From Herbaspirillum sp. RTI4 (GTDB lineage Bacteria; Pseudomonadota; Gammaproteobacteria; Burkholderiales; Burkholderiaceae_D), in assembly GCF_034313965.1 (NCBI RefSeq), contig NZ_JAVIWQ010000002.1:1736001-1800000 (forward strand): a stretch of DNA of 64,000 nt, in the 5' to 3' direction. Positions 8,810-18,194 of the stretch are shown one piece after another. How positions within the stretch are numbered: position 1 is the stretch's first letter; every line of letters begins with the position of its first letter. The notes below the pieces were generated by a model. The model had not been told where the DNA came from. It did no database searches and was given only the letters and a program-made list of their open reading frames with translations. A program made the position numbers and the translations under genes.

Positions 8810-10831
8810 TTACTGCAGGGCGACGCGCGTCGGCAGGCGTCTTTTGGCAGGCAGCTTTGAGCTATGGAAAGCGGGAACTGTGGCAGCGATAGGCGACGGT
8901 GCAGCACCGTCGTTTTCCAGTTTAAAGATGGCGACTGCTTGCCGCAGATGCGATCCCTGATCTTGCAAGCTGGCCGCCGCCGCGGCAGCTTCTTCCACCA
9001 AGGCGGAGTTTTGCTGCGTGAGATCGTCGATTTGCATCACGGCGCGATTGACTTCCGTAATCTCCTTGCTTTGCTCGCCGGTGGCGAGGGTGATTTCCTG
9101 GATGATGTCCGACACTTTATGAACGGCGTCCACGATGTCGCTCATGTTGCTGCTGGCGGTAGTGGCTTGTTTTGCACCCCCGTCGATCTTGCGCACCGAG
9201 TCGGCGATCAGAATCTGGATTTCTTTGGCCGCGCTGGCCGAGCGTTGTGCCAGATTGCGCACTTCCGTCGCCACCACCGCAAAGCCGCGTCCGGCATTGC
9301 CGGCGCGGGCCGCTTCGACTGCGGCGTTGAGCGCCAGAATATTGGTTTGGAATGCGATGCCGTCGATGGTACTGACGATGGAAGTCATTTGACGCGAGCT
9401 GTCTTTGATGGCGTCCATGGTGTGCTTCAGGGTGTCCACGATTTTATCGCCGTCCTTGGCAAAACCGGCGGCCGATTCCACCAGTTGCCGGGCCTGACGG
9501 GCGCTGGCGTCGCTGCGCTGGACAGTCTCGGTCAGATGGCCCATGGCGATGGTGGTGGTCTGGAGGCTGGCGGCTTGCTCTTCGGTACGTTGCGACAGAT
9601 CGAGGTTGCCGGTGGCGATTTCGCCGGACGCCGTGGCCATGACGTCAATACTGGTGCGCACGTCGGCAATCAGGTCTGCCAGACCGACATTCATTGCGCC
9701 AAACGAGGCGGACAGTCGCGCCAGCTCGTCCTTGCCTTGCGACGGTGCGCTCGGACTGAGATCGCCGCCGGCGGCGCGTTGCACCAGTGCGCCCAGTGCC
9801 AGCACTTCTTTGGAAAACGACACGTAGAATCCGGCCAGCAAATAAGCGGCCAGCATCAGCGCTGCGACGATAACAAGCATGATCAGATTGCGTCTTTGCG
9901 CATACTGGTCAATGCGCTCGACCAGCGCATTGTCGAGGATTGCCGCGCTGGCTTCGGACAGCTTGCCCAGTTGCTTAATGCTGGCTGCGCCGGCGTTAAA
10001 AAATTCCTGGCCCGAAGTTTGATTCAGCGTTTTCAGCACTTCCTTATTGGTGCGTTCGAGGAAGTCATCGGCTTGTTTGATTGCGGGCAATTGCGGGGTG
10101 AGTTCGGTTTTCCAGGTAGGGGCTGCTGTGAAAATATTGGACAGCTTTGCGTTGAGCAGGGTCAGGTCATGACGGCTGAGCATCACGGTGGTGTTGAGCA
10201 GTAAATCTTCGTTCGCTTCCAGCAAGGCGGTATCGATATAGGACGCGCCGCGTCCGGCCAGCAAGGCCAGGTTTTCATTGATGCCGGGAAGCGTATCGAG
10301 CAGCAGATCGGCCAGATAACTGGTCTCGATTTGCGGGTCAAGTCGCAGCTTGGACCGTTCCGCCACGACGGCTTTGAGTTGCTGTAATTGTCCCAGCAGG
10401 GCGTTATGCGCGGTGTTGCTTGCGGCGGGTTTGCCTTCGTTTTGCTGACGCAATGCGGCCCAGCGGGTTTTGAGTCCCGCCATCTGCGCTTGCAAACCGA
10501 AACTGGCGTCGTTGGCCAGCATGGTGTCGAACTGCGCATCGATGGCGGTTTCGATCAGTTTGGTTTGCGGGCCGACCTGGGTATTGTTGTTCAGGGCCAT
10601 ATGGCGCAAGCCGCGATGTTGCAGCAGCAGCCGGATCAGACTGTCGGTCTGTACGGTGTAGTGCAGACCTGTCCGTTCTTGTTCAGTGGTGGAAATTGAT
10701 TTTTGCAGCTCGTTGAATAAGAGTCCCGCGACCAATAGTAAGGGCAGCAGGAAGGTCAGACTGACGAGAAGGAATTTCGGCATCAGGCGCAAACGCGCCA
10801 TCAGTGTTGCGGCGGGAGCCAGCAGGAACAT
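8810..10831 (-). CDS. Methyl-accepting chemotaxis protein
   Basis: A 673-residue transmembrane chemoreceptor. The start at 10831 ([11 protein letters not shown]) is preferred because AAAAGG lies about 8 nt upstream; the frame also allows 10879. TM1 is at about residues 20-40 ([20 protein letters not shown]). A roughly 280-residue helical periplasmic domain follows, then TM2 ([20 protein letters not shown]), a HAMP linker and the signalling domain with the conserved hairpin tip ([20 protein letters not shown] and [20 protein letters not shown]). The C-terminus ends [11 protein letters not shown], without an NWETF-type CheR tether. Its ligand is unknown. It is monocistronic; cheR and cheB lie 40 kb away in this window. 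Confidence 0.93.
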   Translation of the reverse strand: MFLLAPAATLMARLRLMPKFLLVSLTFLLPLLLVAGLLFNELQKSISTTEQERTGLHYTVQTDSLIRLLLQHRGLRHMALNNNTQVGPQTKLIETAIDAQFDTMLANDASFGLQAQMAGLKTRWAALRQQNEGKPAASNTAHNALLGQLQQLKAVVAERSKLRLDPQIETSYLADLLLDTLPGINENLALLAGRGASYIDTALLEANEDLLLNTTVMLSRHDLTLLNAKLSNIFTAAPTWKTELTPQLPAIKQADDFLERTNKEVLKTLNQTSGQEFFNAGAASIKQLGKLSEASAAILDNALVERIDQYAQRRNLIMLVIVAALMLAAYLLAGFYVSFSKEVLALGALVQRAAGGDLSPSAPSQGKDELARLSASFGAMNVGLADLIADVRTSIDVMATASGEIATGNLDLSQRTEEQAASLQTTTIAMGHLTETVQRSDASARQARQLVESAAGFAKDGDKIVDTLKHTMDAIKDSSRQMTSIVSTIDGIAFQTNILALNAAVEAARAGNAGRGFAVVATEVRNLAQRSASAAKEIQILIADSVRKIDGGAKQATTASSNMSDIVDAVHKVSDIIQEITLATGEQSKEITEVNRAVMQIDDLTQQNSALVEEAAAAAASLQDQGSHLRQAVAIFKLENDGAAPSPIAATVPAFHSSKLPAKRRLPTRVALQ

Positions 10832-10913
10832 CAGGGGACACCTTTTCAGAGTGAGTGGATGCGGCATGGTGCGCACCAACGGAGGAAACTGCCTCTGAAG
10901 TATGAAAGGGAAT

Positions 10914-10953
10914 TGTTACCACCTTATGAATTGAAGACATTAAGGTGATAACA
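10914..10953. promoter_or_regulatory. 13-bp inverted repeat upstream of the chemoreceptor
   Basis: TGTTACCACCTTA (10914-10926) and TAAGGTGATAACA (10941-10953) are inverted copies with one mismatch and a 14-bp spacer. The element lies about 83-122 bp upstream of the chemoreceptor start, and just past the stop of the GMC-AKR fusion gene. There is no T-run, so an operator is more likely than a terminator. Confidence 0.45.
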
Positions 10954-10988
10954 GATACCTATATGTTGTCTTTGGGCAATACAGCGGC

Positions 10989-13481
10989 CTAGCGCGCCAA
11001 TTCGGCTGACCCGGCGATACGATCCGCGCGTCGGGTCGATATCAGAATGCAGCCGCTGGCATTGCGTTGCAAAGCGTGTTGCAGAATGCTGGCGGCTCCG
11101 GCTCCGCTAGTGGCTTCTGCCGTTTGTCCTGCCAGATAACCGTAGGTAAATTGCAAGGGTCTCTGATGGGATAGCAGCACATCGGCCTGATGCAGATTCA
11201 GGCTGTCCCTGACCTGCACGATGGGCGTCAGTCCCGGCGCAGCGGCCAGCATTGCCGCAATGCGTTCCGCTTCGCCGGCCACGCCCCAATAGCGTATTTT
11301 GCCGGCTTGTTGCAGATCTTCCAGCCAGCGTTGCCATTCTTCGCATTTCAGCAGGGCGAGTTCCGGTTCGTGCAGATACAGAATATCGAGAGTGTCGCGC
11401 TGCAGGCGGCGCAGACTGCGTTCCACGCTTAATCGCGCAGTGGCAACCGACCAGTCGGCCGCAGCGCGATTGAGCGCCGGCCACGCTTTGCCCAGAATTT
11501 TGCGTGCCACGATAGCGGCGCTGGCGGGCGTGGCACCCGGCGGGGCATACAGACCGACCTTGGTCGCTACCGTGATGCTGTGGCGCTGGGCAGGACTGAG
11601 CTTGCCGAGCGCTTCTTCGGCCAGACCGAAGCCGTACAGCGGGGAAGTATCGAAATGGCTGAAACCCGCTGCCAGCGCGGTCGTCAGCAACTCCTGTCGC
11701 TGCGTTTCGCGCATCAGATGATGCAGACTGGCGGTGCCGAAGGCGAGACGCGAGACTTGCAAGTCGGTGCCGGGAATCTGAACGGTCTGCATGGCATGGA
11801 CTTTCAAAGAAGAAGAAAGGGGAGTGGCGTTCGCCTTGTTGCCAACTGAATTGCCAGCCAGTCCCGATAAATGCGCCGCCAGACGCGCCGCCAGTGCCGT
11901 TGCCAGCAGAGTCGGATTGGCTTCGCCTGCGGTGGCGAAGACGCTGCTTGAGGCCAGATAAAGATTGCTCAGACCATGCACCTTGCAATTCGCATCGACC
12001 ACACCGTCACGCGGATCGGCGCTCATGCGGGTAGTGCCGATTTGATGGAAGCCGTCGCTGGCTTGCTGCATCACAGCGTCGACTCTTTGCTCCGGCGACT
12101 GACGATAGACCAGCCGGCCACGGCCGCTGGCGCGCAAACTGGCGTCGAGCAAGGCATGGGCGCGCAGCACCGAATCGACGTCGGCGGGCAGATAGCGGAA
12201 GTCGATAGCCAATCGCGATGGCTGGCCATCGACCGCCGGTGCCAGTTTTACCCGGCTGTCGGGATTGGGGATTTGTTCTGCGTGGTAATTCAGCGCATAG
12301 GTGCCACCCTCGTTGCGCAGAACGAAACCCGGTTTGCGGATCGCCGAGACATAGCGCAATTTCAAAATATCGATCACATCGGCGGCAGCGCGCCACGGAC
12401 GTCGCACGATATTGCGCAGGTGACGGCCGTAAGCACGCGGTGCCGGCCCGATGTGCTTGATGCGGATTGCTTCGGCCAGCAGACGGCGTCCGATGGCCGG
12501 AATCGCCAGTGCCAGAAACACCAGCGACAGCGTGGCATTGCCATGCCGCGCATCGTGAAAGGCGGGATTGTCGGCAAAGAAGGAGGTGTTGAGCAAGCCG
12601 TGTTCGCGCTGGACTTCGGGTGGAAAACTGAAACGGCGGCGGCTGTACGCGCCGGTGGCATCCTGGAAAAAATCGAGGTCGGCAAAATCTTTGGGATGGG
12701 TGAGGACGACATCGGCGATGCTGCCGAAAATATGGCCCATATAGTAACGACCCAGTGCGCCTTCGCTACCGCCGCACAGCGCGGGTTGGCGCTGCTGCGC
12801 GTCCAGCAGCAGGCGCGTGGTTTCCAGTCCGCCGCAGGCCAGCACATAGCGCGGCGCGGTGATGAGCATGGTTTGTGCGCCATGCTGCACCCGCAGCCCG
12901 TTTATCTGCGTGCCGTTGATGCTGAGTGCGAGTTCCTGCACGACGGCATCAAACAGAAGATGCACGCCCGACGCAGCTATTGCGCGTGCGCCGAGACGTG
13001 CGGCTAGTTTCGGTTGGCGCGCCCAGCGTTCTGTGCGATCCATGCGAACGGCGTCCAGATCCGGCCAGCCGGGCGTGGCGGCGTCGAAATCGGAATTACC
13101 GCAATCGAGGGCCTCAGCGGCAACGACGTACCACGGCGCGATATCTTGCAGCGTGAGCGGCCAGCCGGAATGCGGGACGTAGTGGCGTGCTTCAAAATCG
13201 ATGGCGTCGAACGGCACGCAGCGGCCGCCCCATAACCAGGAGGTGCCGCCCAATGCGCGGTGGGTGGCCAGTTCCAACGGCGCGTGGCGATTGGTGTCGA
13301 GGGCGGCGGCAGCGGCGGGTGGCAGGGCGGTTTCAGGCTGAGCCGGGCCGGCTTCCAGTACCAGCACTTGCAAACCGCGAGCCGCTGCTTGCAGGGCCAG
13401 AGTGAGTCCGACCGGGCCGCTGCCGACCACGCACAGATCGAAGCCGGAGCAGTCGGTCGGCAGGCTGTCGAGGATCGCCAT
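10989..13481 (-). CDS. GMC-type oxidoreductase fused to aldo/keto reductase
   Basis: An 830-residue single frame with two enzyme domains. Residues about 12-540 are a GMC-like FAD-dependent oxidoreductase: dinucleotide-binding VVGSGPVGLTLAL then VLEAG, and a C-terminal FHQIGTTRMS (His479) and AGEANPTLLATALAAR (Asn522) carrying the usual active-site pair. After a low-complexity linker (about 541-562), residues 564-830 form an aldo/keto reductase with the expected tetrad Asp611, Tyr616 (DTSPLYGFG), Lys641 (ATKVG) and His704 (LYLHEPE). An internal ATG at 11792 begins the second domain but lacks a good ribosome-binding site. The gene follows a glycosyltransferase by 1 bp in the polysaccharide locus, so it probably oxidises and/or reduces a sugar. 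Substrate unknown. Confidence 0.88.
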   Translation of the reverse strand: MAILDSLPTDCSGFDLCVVGSGPVGLTLALQAAARGLQVLVLEAGPAQPETALPPAAAAALDTNRHAPLELATHRALGGTSWLWGGRCVPFDAIDFEARHYVPHSGWPLTLQDIAPWYVVAAEALDCGNSDFDAATPGWPDLDAVRMDRTERWARQPKLAARLGARAIAASGVHLLFDAVVQELALSINGTQINGLRVQHGAQTMLITAPRYVLACGGLETTRLLLDAQQRQPALCGGSEGALGRYYMGHIFGSIADVVLTHPKDFADLDFFQDATGAYSRRRFSFPPEVQREHGLLNTSFFADNPAFHDARHGNATLSLVFLALAIPAIGRRLLAEAIRIKHIGPAPRAYGRHLRNIVRRPWRAAADVIDILKLRYVSAIRKPGFVLRNEGGTYALNYHAEQIPNPDSRVKLAPAVDGQPSRLAIDFRYLPADVDSVLRAHALLDASLRASGRGRLVYRQSPEQRVDAVMQQASDGFHQIGTTRMSADPRDGVVDANCKVHGLSNLYLASSSVFATAGEANPTLLATALAARLAAHLSGLAGNSVGNKANATPLSSSLKVHAMQTVQIPGTDLQVSRLAFGTASLHHLMRETQRQELLTTALAAGFSHFDTSPLYGFGLAEEALGKLSPAQRHSITVATKVGLYAPPGATPASAAIVARKILGKAWPALNRAAADWSVATARLSVERSLRRLQRDTLDILYLHEPELALLKCEEWQRWLEDLQQAGKIRYWGVAGEAERIAAMLAAAPGLTPIVQVRDSLNLHQADVLLSHQRPLQFTYGYLAGQTAEATSGAGAASILQHALQRNASGCILISTRRADRIAGSAELAR

Positions 13482-13482
13482 C

Positions 13483-14442
13483 TTATTTCCGGCCGCTGAA
13501 AAAGCGTTTCAGACGCTGCATTTGCCAGTTGCGCAAATAGCGGCGGAATTCGGGGTGTTCATAGCGCGGCAAACCGCGCAGTGCCGACAGGAAGTAGCTG
13601 TAAATCATCAGCAGACCGCCGATGACGTAGGGTTTTTCGCGCATGCGGTTCAGGCCCGCGACCACGGCGTAGAGGGGGTGGTAGCCCATGTACCAGTTGC
13701 CGCGCCCCCAGCGCAGACGACCTTCGTATATGTGTTTGTCCGATGAGCCCATGATGCGGTGATGCCAGAGCCAGGCGTCGGGGTCGTAGTAGTTGAAGGT
13801 TTTCCAGCCCTTCATCCAGGCGGTATGGATATCGATGCCATCCCAGGCCAGATGTTCGACGAAGCCGCCGATATCTTCAAAGGCTTCGCGACGATACAGC
13901 TTGAACTGGCCGGCGACTTGCTCGGTGACCTGGATTTCCTCAATAAAGCGACCACCCTCATCGCGATACACCTGACCCGAGACGGTAGCCAGCTTCGGGT
14001 CTTCGTCCAGTTTGCGCAGCATGTGTTCTATATAGAGCGGGCCGAAGGACATATCGCCGTCGAGTTTGGCGATGTAGCGGTAATCCTGATGCTCAATGTG
14101 TTCGGTGCCGAAATTGAATGCGGCCACCACACCGCCGCCGAGCTTGCGGAATCCTCTGTCCTGGCGCAACACCAGTCGTATGAAGGGGTACTGCTGTGCG
14201 TATTCGCGCACGATATCGGGCGTGGCGTCGGTCGAGCCGTCGTCTACCACAATCCATTCCACCGGACGCATCGTTTGCGCCACCATCGCGTCCATCGTTA
14301 ATCGCAGGTATTTAGCTTCATCACGCACCGGGGTAATGATGACGAGTGCAATAGTGCGGGGGTGGGTGGCCGGAGCGGCCGGGATAGGGTTGAGTCGGTT
14401 TTGCCTGGGGGTGCGGGACATGCGTTTTGCCTTGTGAGTCAA
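13483..14442 (-). CDS. Family 2 glycosyltransferase
   Basis: A 319-residue GT-A fold transferase. It shows IALVIITPVRDEAKYL at the N-terminus, VEWIVVDDGSTDATPDIV, and KLDGDMSFGP as the DxD-type metal/nucleotide site. A later HLAWDGIDIHTAWMKGWKT contributes the acceptor side. Short hydrophobic stretches near the C-terminus (YAVVAGLNRM, YVIGGLLMIYSYFLSAL) suggest membrane association. It likely adds a sugar to a lipid-linked intermediate of the exopolysaccharide. The start may be 14442 or the ATG at 14421. It is divergent from wecG across a 214-bp AT-rich spacer and co-transcribed with the GMC-AKR fusion. Confidence 0.88.
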   Translation of the reverse strand: MTHKAKRMSRTPRQNRLNPIPAAPATHPRTIALVIITPVRDEAKYLRLTMDAMVAQTMRPVEWIVVDDGSTDATPDIVREYAQQYPFIRLVLRQDRGFRKLGGGVVAAFNFGTEHIEHQDYRYIAKLDGDMSFGPLYIEHMLRKLDEDPKLATVSGQVYRDEGGRFIEEIQVTEQVAGQFKLYRREAFEDIGGFVEHLAWDGIDIHTAWMKGWKTFNYYDPDAWLWHHRIMGSSDKHIYEGRLRWGRGNWYMGYHPLYAVVAGLNRMREKPYVIGGLLMIYSYFLSALRGLPRYEHPEFRRYLRNWQMQRLKRFFSGRK

Positions 14443-14502
14443 AGGAGACGGATTATTTTTTAATCGGTTTATTGCCGCATGAAAATATTTTGGTTAATCA
14501 AA

Positions 14503-14530
14503 AATTGTGTAATTCAAATTGTGTAATTCA
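14503..14530. promoter_or_regulatory. 14-bp direct repeat in the divergent polysaccharide promoter region
   Basis: AATTGTGTAATTCA occurs twice head to tail (14503-14516, 14517-14530) in the AT-rich spacer between the minus-strand glycosyltransferase and plus-strand wecG. Each unit contains the inverted core AATT-GTGT-AATT. The position suits a regulator site controlling both directions. It resembles half of the palindrome at 31432-31463 in front of the epsE operon. Confidence 0.45.
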
Positions 14531-14656
14531 TTACTCTGGAGAATCCAAAAATAAACTAATGCCAATCAGAAAAATTACCTAGAAACAATTTGTTATAGTG
14601 CTGACAATATTTCAGTAATAGTACCAAAAACATTCATAAAGACGGCCTCTATTGCT

Positions 14657-15463
14657 ATGCTTATTTCGGATACTTCCACTCTTGAGGCGCTTCCCACTGT
14701 CTGGCTCTTCGGGCAAGACATTTGCGCGGTGACTCTGAGGCAAGCCAGCGAACATTTGCTGGCGCAGGCAGCCGGACTCCGACTGGCTCCGCGTATTGTT
14801 CTTACCCCCAACGTCAGTAATCTGGTGCGGCTCGATCGTGATGCCGAATTCCGGGAACTCTATCAGCGCGCCGATTATATTTTTGCCGACGGTATGCCGC
14901 TGGTCTGGGCCAGCCGTTGCGCGGCACGCCGCCTGCCGGAGCGCGTTACCGGTGCCGATTTGTTCGTGTCGCTGGCGCATGGCGCGGCGGAACGTGGCCT
15001 GCCGGTGTTCATCCTTGGCGGCATGCCCGGGCAGGAGGCCATGCTGCTGGCCCGTTTTGCTTCAATCTACCCGGGGCTGAAGGTCACTATATTTTGTCCC
15101 TCTATGCAATTCGATCCGTTTGGCGAGGAAGGGCGCATAGCCCGGGACAAAGTCAATCAGGCCGGTCCGGCCATGGTATTCGTTTGCCTCACCATGCCGA
15201 AACAGGAACGCTGGGCGGAAGCTTTTCGCGACACGCTGGAAACCGCGTTGATTTTTTGCGTCGGGGCATCGATGGAATTTGCGCTGGGCTTCAAGAAGCG
15301 GGCGCCGCTCTGGATGCAGCGCGCCGGACTGGAATGGTCGTGGCGGCTGATGTCGGAGCCGCGGCGACTCTGGCGTCGCTACATCGTCGAGGGCGCTCGT
15401 TTCTGGACCTTGCTGCGGCGGGAAATCAGCGTGCAGCGCCAACGTCGCAGAGATGCGCAATAA
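14657..15463 (+). CDS. WecG/TagA/CpsF family glycosyltransferase
   Basis: A 268-residue protein of the GT26 family that transfers a sugar (ManNAcA, ManNAc or similar) onto a lipid-linked acceptor at the inner membrane. Family features are LTPNVSNLVRL, the YIFADGMPLVWASR motif with catalytic Asp, RVTGADLFVSLA, VFILGGMPG, and the C-terminal FCVGASMEFALGFKKRAP then WMQRAGLEWSWRLMSEPRRL. Start ATG 14657 is in a weak ribosome-binding context. It is the first gene of the plus-strand polysaccharide block; the sugar transferase begins 75 bp downstream. Confidence 0.92.
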   Translation: MLISDTSTLEALPTVWLFGQDICAVTLRQASEHLLAQAAGLRLAPRIVLTPNVSNLVRLDRDAEFRELYQRADYIFADGMPLVWASRCAARRLPERVTGADLFVSLAHGAAERGLPVFILGGMPGQEAMLLARFASIYPGLKVTIFCPSMQFDPFGEEGRIARDKVNQAGPAMVFVCLTMPKQERWAEAFRDTLETALIFCVGASMEFALGFKKRAPLWMQRAGLEWSWRLMSEPRRLWRRYIVEGARFWTLLRREISVQRQRRRDAQ

Positions 15464-15538
15464 ACCACCGCGTACGCAAGCAGCAACAAAAATGCGCGCC
15501 AACCGGCGTCAAATGAATACCTGACAAAGAGACCCCCC

Positions 15539-16945
15539 TTGAGTTCATATCAGGATAAATCGACCCATCACACCACCTTGTTTGCGTTGGCGGTCGGTCT
15601 GGCCTGCGCGGTGACGATCGTAGCCACGCTGGCGCTGGTCGTGGGATGGTATCCACATGCCCAATTTTTTACTTTTCGTTTGGCCGCGCTGATTGCTGCG
15701 CTGGGGGGATTCGCAGCGTTCAGCGATCTGCGGCGTTTCGATGTCGATACGCGGGCGACCCTCTTGGCCGGATTTTTCAGTATTTTGCGGCTGTGGGGCG
15801 TAGTGTATTTTTCTGCCTTGTTTGTGCTCTATCTGACCAAAACGACGGAAGAAGTCTCGCGACTGGTCATGCTGATCTGGTTTCTGGCGACACCCTTCAC
15901 TCTGCTGTTGACGGCGGCGCTATGTCGCGTCTTTGCCCGCCGTTTGTATAGCGGCAGCGACGCGGTGCGCAAAACGGTGTTCATCGGTTTCAGCGAAGAT
16001 GCGCAGGAACTCGCTACGCGCTTGCAGGAATCCGGCCAGTTCGGTTTTCAGGTACTCGGTTATTTCGATAGTCGTGAGGGACCGTCACGCATCAATTCAT
16101 TGCTGCCGCGTCTGGGACGACTCGAAGATGCCAATGACTGGGTGGCGATTAACGAAGTCGATGTGGTATTCGTCGGACTGGTGCATGCACGCAGCACGTT
16201 GATCGCACCGGTGGTGGAAGCCTTGCTCGATACGGTCGTGTCGATTTATTTCGTGCCTGAATCGCGCCTGTTTGGTTTGCGCGATATTCGCTTTACCGAT
16301 ATTGCCGGTCTGCCCGTGTTGGTGGCCTATGAAACGCCGTTCATCGGGTTAGCGCGGGTGCTCAAGCGCAGCTTCGATATCGGCGTGTCGCTGCTGCTGC
16401 TGATCTTGTTTAGTCCGGTGATGCTGGTCGTTGCCACCGGCGTCAAACTGACATCGTCGGGCCCGGTGCTGTTCCGCCAGAAACGGTATGGCGCGGGTGG
16501 TCAGGAAATTTCCATCTTCAAATTCCGCTCCATGCGCAACGAAGCCGCTGCGCCGGACGGTGTATTGCATCAGGCAACGGTCGGCGATGCACGAGTGACT
16601 GCTTTTGGCCGCTTTTTGCGCAAATCTTCGCTGGATGAATTGCCGCAGTTTTTCAATGTATTAGGTGGAAGCATGAGCATGGTCGGGCCGCGTCCGCACG
16701 CCGTGCAGCATAATGAGCTGTACCGCAAGCAGATCAAGGGTTACATGCTGCGTCACAAGGTCAAGCCGGGCATTACCGGATGGGCGCAGGTCAATGGCTT
16801 GCGCGGCGAAACCGATACCCTCGACAAGATGGAGCGCCGCATCCGCTATGACTTGCACTACATCAACAACTGGTCGATAGGACTGGATTTCCGCATCATC
16901 TTCATGACGGTCGGGGTGCTCTTTCGCGACCGGCACGCGTATTGA
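15539..16945 (+). CDS. Undecaprenyl-phosphate sugar phosphotransferase (WcaJ-type priming enzyme)
   Basis: A 468-residue membrane enzyme that attaches the first sugar-1-phosphate to undecaprenyl phosphate. The start is TTG (15539); no in-frame ATG lies nearby. The N-terminal part has about four membrane segments, the middle a Rossmann-like region (KTVFIGFSEDAQELATRL). Residues about 275-468 are the bacterial sugar transferase domain: KRSFDIGVSLLLLILFSP, GPVLFRQKRYG, FKFRSMR, LRKSSLDELPQFFNVLGG and GPRPHA, with KPGITGWAQVNGLRGET near the end. Glucose or galactose is the likely sugar. It initiates repeat-unit assembly for the Wzx/Wzy system encoded on the other strand. Confidence 0.93.
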   Translation: MSSYQDKSTHHTTLFALAVGLACAVTIVATLALVVGWYPHAQFFTFRLAALIAALGGFAAFSDLRRFDVDTRATLLAGFFSILRLWGVVYFSALFVLYLTKTTEEVSRLVMLIWFLATPFTLLLTAALCRVFARRLYSGSDAVRKTVFIGFSEDAQELATRLQESGQFGFQVLGYFDSREGPSRINSLLPRLGRLEDANDWVAINEVDVVFVGLVHARSTLIAPVVEALLDTVVSIYFVPESRLFGLRDIRFTDIAGLPVLVAYETPFIGLARVLKRSFDIGVSLLLLILFSPVMLVVATGVKLTSSGPVLFRQKRYGAGGQEISIFKFRSMRNEAAAPDGVLHQATVGDARVTAFGRFLRKSSLDELPQFFNVLGGSMSMVGPRPHAVQHNELYRKQIKGYMLRHKVKPGITGWAQVNGLRGETDTLDKMERRIRYDLHYINNWSIGLDFRIIFMTVGVLFRDRHAY

Positions 16946-17008
16946 GGGCCTTGATTCGGCGCATGGGCTCCGCGCATTGACTCCAAATTTATATTCATAG
17001 GCTTGCCG

Positions 17009-18187
17009 ATGCGCCACCATCCCCTTCCCGCCAGCCTCCGCATCGACCTCAGCGCCGCCGCGCAACTGACCGTCTATTCCACGCTGGACGCTGCCGCCGT
17101 ACGCTGGCGTGCAGCGGAACAGACCTGCGCCGGATACGGTTTTCAAACCTTCGCCTGGCAGGCAGTCTGGCAACAAACGCTGGGACAGGCGCAAGGCTGG
17201 CAGCCCTGTGTGGCAGAACTGAGCGCTACCGACGGGCGCAGCCTGATATGGCTGCCGCTGGCTATTGTGCGTCGGCGCGGACTGCGCATGCTGGCGTTTG
17301 CCGGCGGCGAAGTCACCGACTATCTCGGTCCGCTGATCGAACCAGCCTTTGCTGCGGCGTTGACGCCGGACTCATTTGCAGCGCTATGGCAGTTCATTCT
17401 CGATTGCTTGCCTCCGCTCGATATCGTGCGCTTGCAGCGTCAGCCGCCTTACATGGTGCTGCGTGCGGAGCAAGTTCCCAACCCCTTTATCGGACTGACC
17501 GGAATGACCATCAGCGGTGTAGCGCATGCCGCCCACTTGCCGGCGACTTTCGAAGAATTCCAAAAGACCCGCAGCGCCCGCGTGTTTGCCGACACCCGCC
17601 GCTGTCTGCGACGACTGGGTGAAAGCGGCGCGGTGCGCATCGATATTCGGGTTGCGCCGGCGCAACGCGCCGCGGTGATTGACACCATGGCGCAGCAGAA
17701 GTCGCGCCGCTGGCAAGCCAGTGGCAGTCGCGATTTGTTTGCCGAACCCGCTTATCTGGCGTTTTATCAAAGCTTGGCAGAGCAGCAGATCAGCGATGGC
17801 GAGATTGTAGTGTCGGCGCTCTATGCGGGCGACGAGCTGATTGCCACCCACTGGGGCATGCGCCATGCGCAGCGTTTTTACTGGCTGATGCCGGGCTATG
17901 AAAACGGAATCTGGGCGCGTTATTCACCGGGTCGGATTTTGCTCGATGCCGTGGTGCAATGGTGCATCACCGAACGGCTGGCCGTATTCGATTTGACGGT
18001 CGGCGACGATGCCTACAAACGCGACTGGGCCGACAGCACGATGCTGTTATACGGCGCGGATGTGGGCCGCAGTTTGCGCGGCAAGCTGGCGGTGGCCGTG
18101 GCAGCGTTATGGAGTCGTTGCTATCGCTGGGCGCGAGAGCAGCCGGCGCTGCGCGCCTGGGTACGCCGCCTGCGCGGCAATCCTTAA
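17009..18187 (+). CDS. GNAT-type acetyltransferase, CelD/BcsL-like
   Basis: A 392-residue protein with an acyltransferase fold of the CelD-like group found in cellulose and exopolysaccharide clusters. The central TRSARVFADTRRCLRRLGE, then ALYAGDELIATHWGMRH and GYENGIWARYSPGRILL followed by VFDLTVGDDAYKRDWAD, match this family as I know it. Start at ATG 17009 is preferred over TTG 17003, with AGG about 8 nt upstream. It is the third gene of the plus-strand block, 63 bp after the sugar transferase. It may acylate a sugar precursor in the cytoplasm. The gene ends at a REP-like repeat region shared with a convergent gene. Confidence 0.8.
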   Translation: MRHHPLPASLRIDLSAAAQLTVYSTLDAAAVRWRAAEQTCAGYGFQTFAWQAVWQQTLGQAQGWQPCVAELSATDGRSLIWLPLAIVRRRGLRMLAFAGGEVTDYLGPLIEPAFAAALTPDSFAALWQFILDCLPPLDIVRLQRQPPYMVLRAEQVPNPFIGLTGMTISGVAHAAHLPATFEEFQKTRSARVFADTRRCLRRLGESGAVRIDIRVAPAQRAAVIDTMAQQKSRRWQASGSRDLFAEPAYLAFYQSLAEQQISDGEIVVSALYAGDELIATHWGMRHAQRFYWLMPGYENGIWARYSPGRILLDAVVQWCITERLAVFDLTVGDDAYKRDWADSTMLLYGADVGRSLRGKLAVAVAALWSRCYRWAREQPALRAWVRRLRGNP

Positions 18188-18194
18188 GGAACCA

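Noticed and set aside
8864..10204. 446-codon plus-strand frame inside the chemoreceptor gene
   Set aside because: Complete overlap with a clear methyl-accepting chemotaxis protein; composition (His, Gln, Gly-rich) is typical of an antisense shadow.
11976..13007. 343-codon plus-strand frame inside the GMC-AKR fusion
   Set aside because: Antisense of a gene with intact FAD and AKR motifs; no ribosome-binding site or neighbours on this strand.
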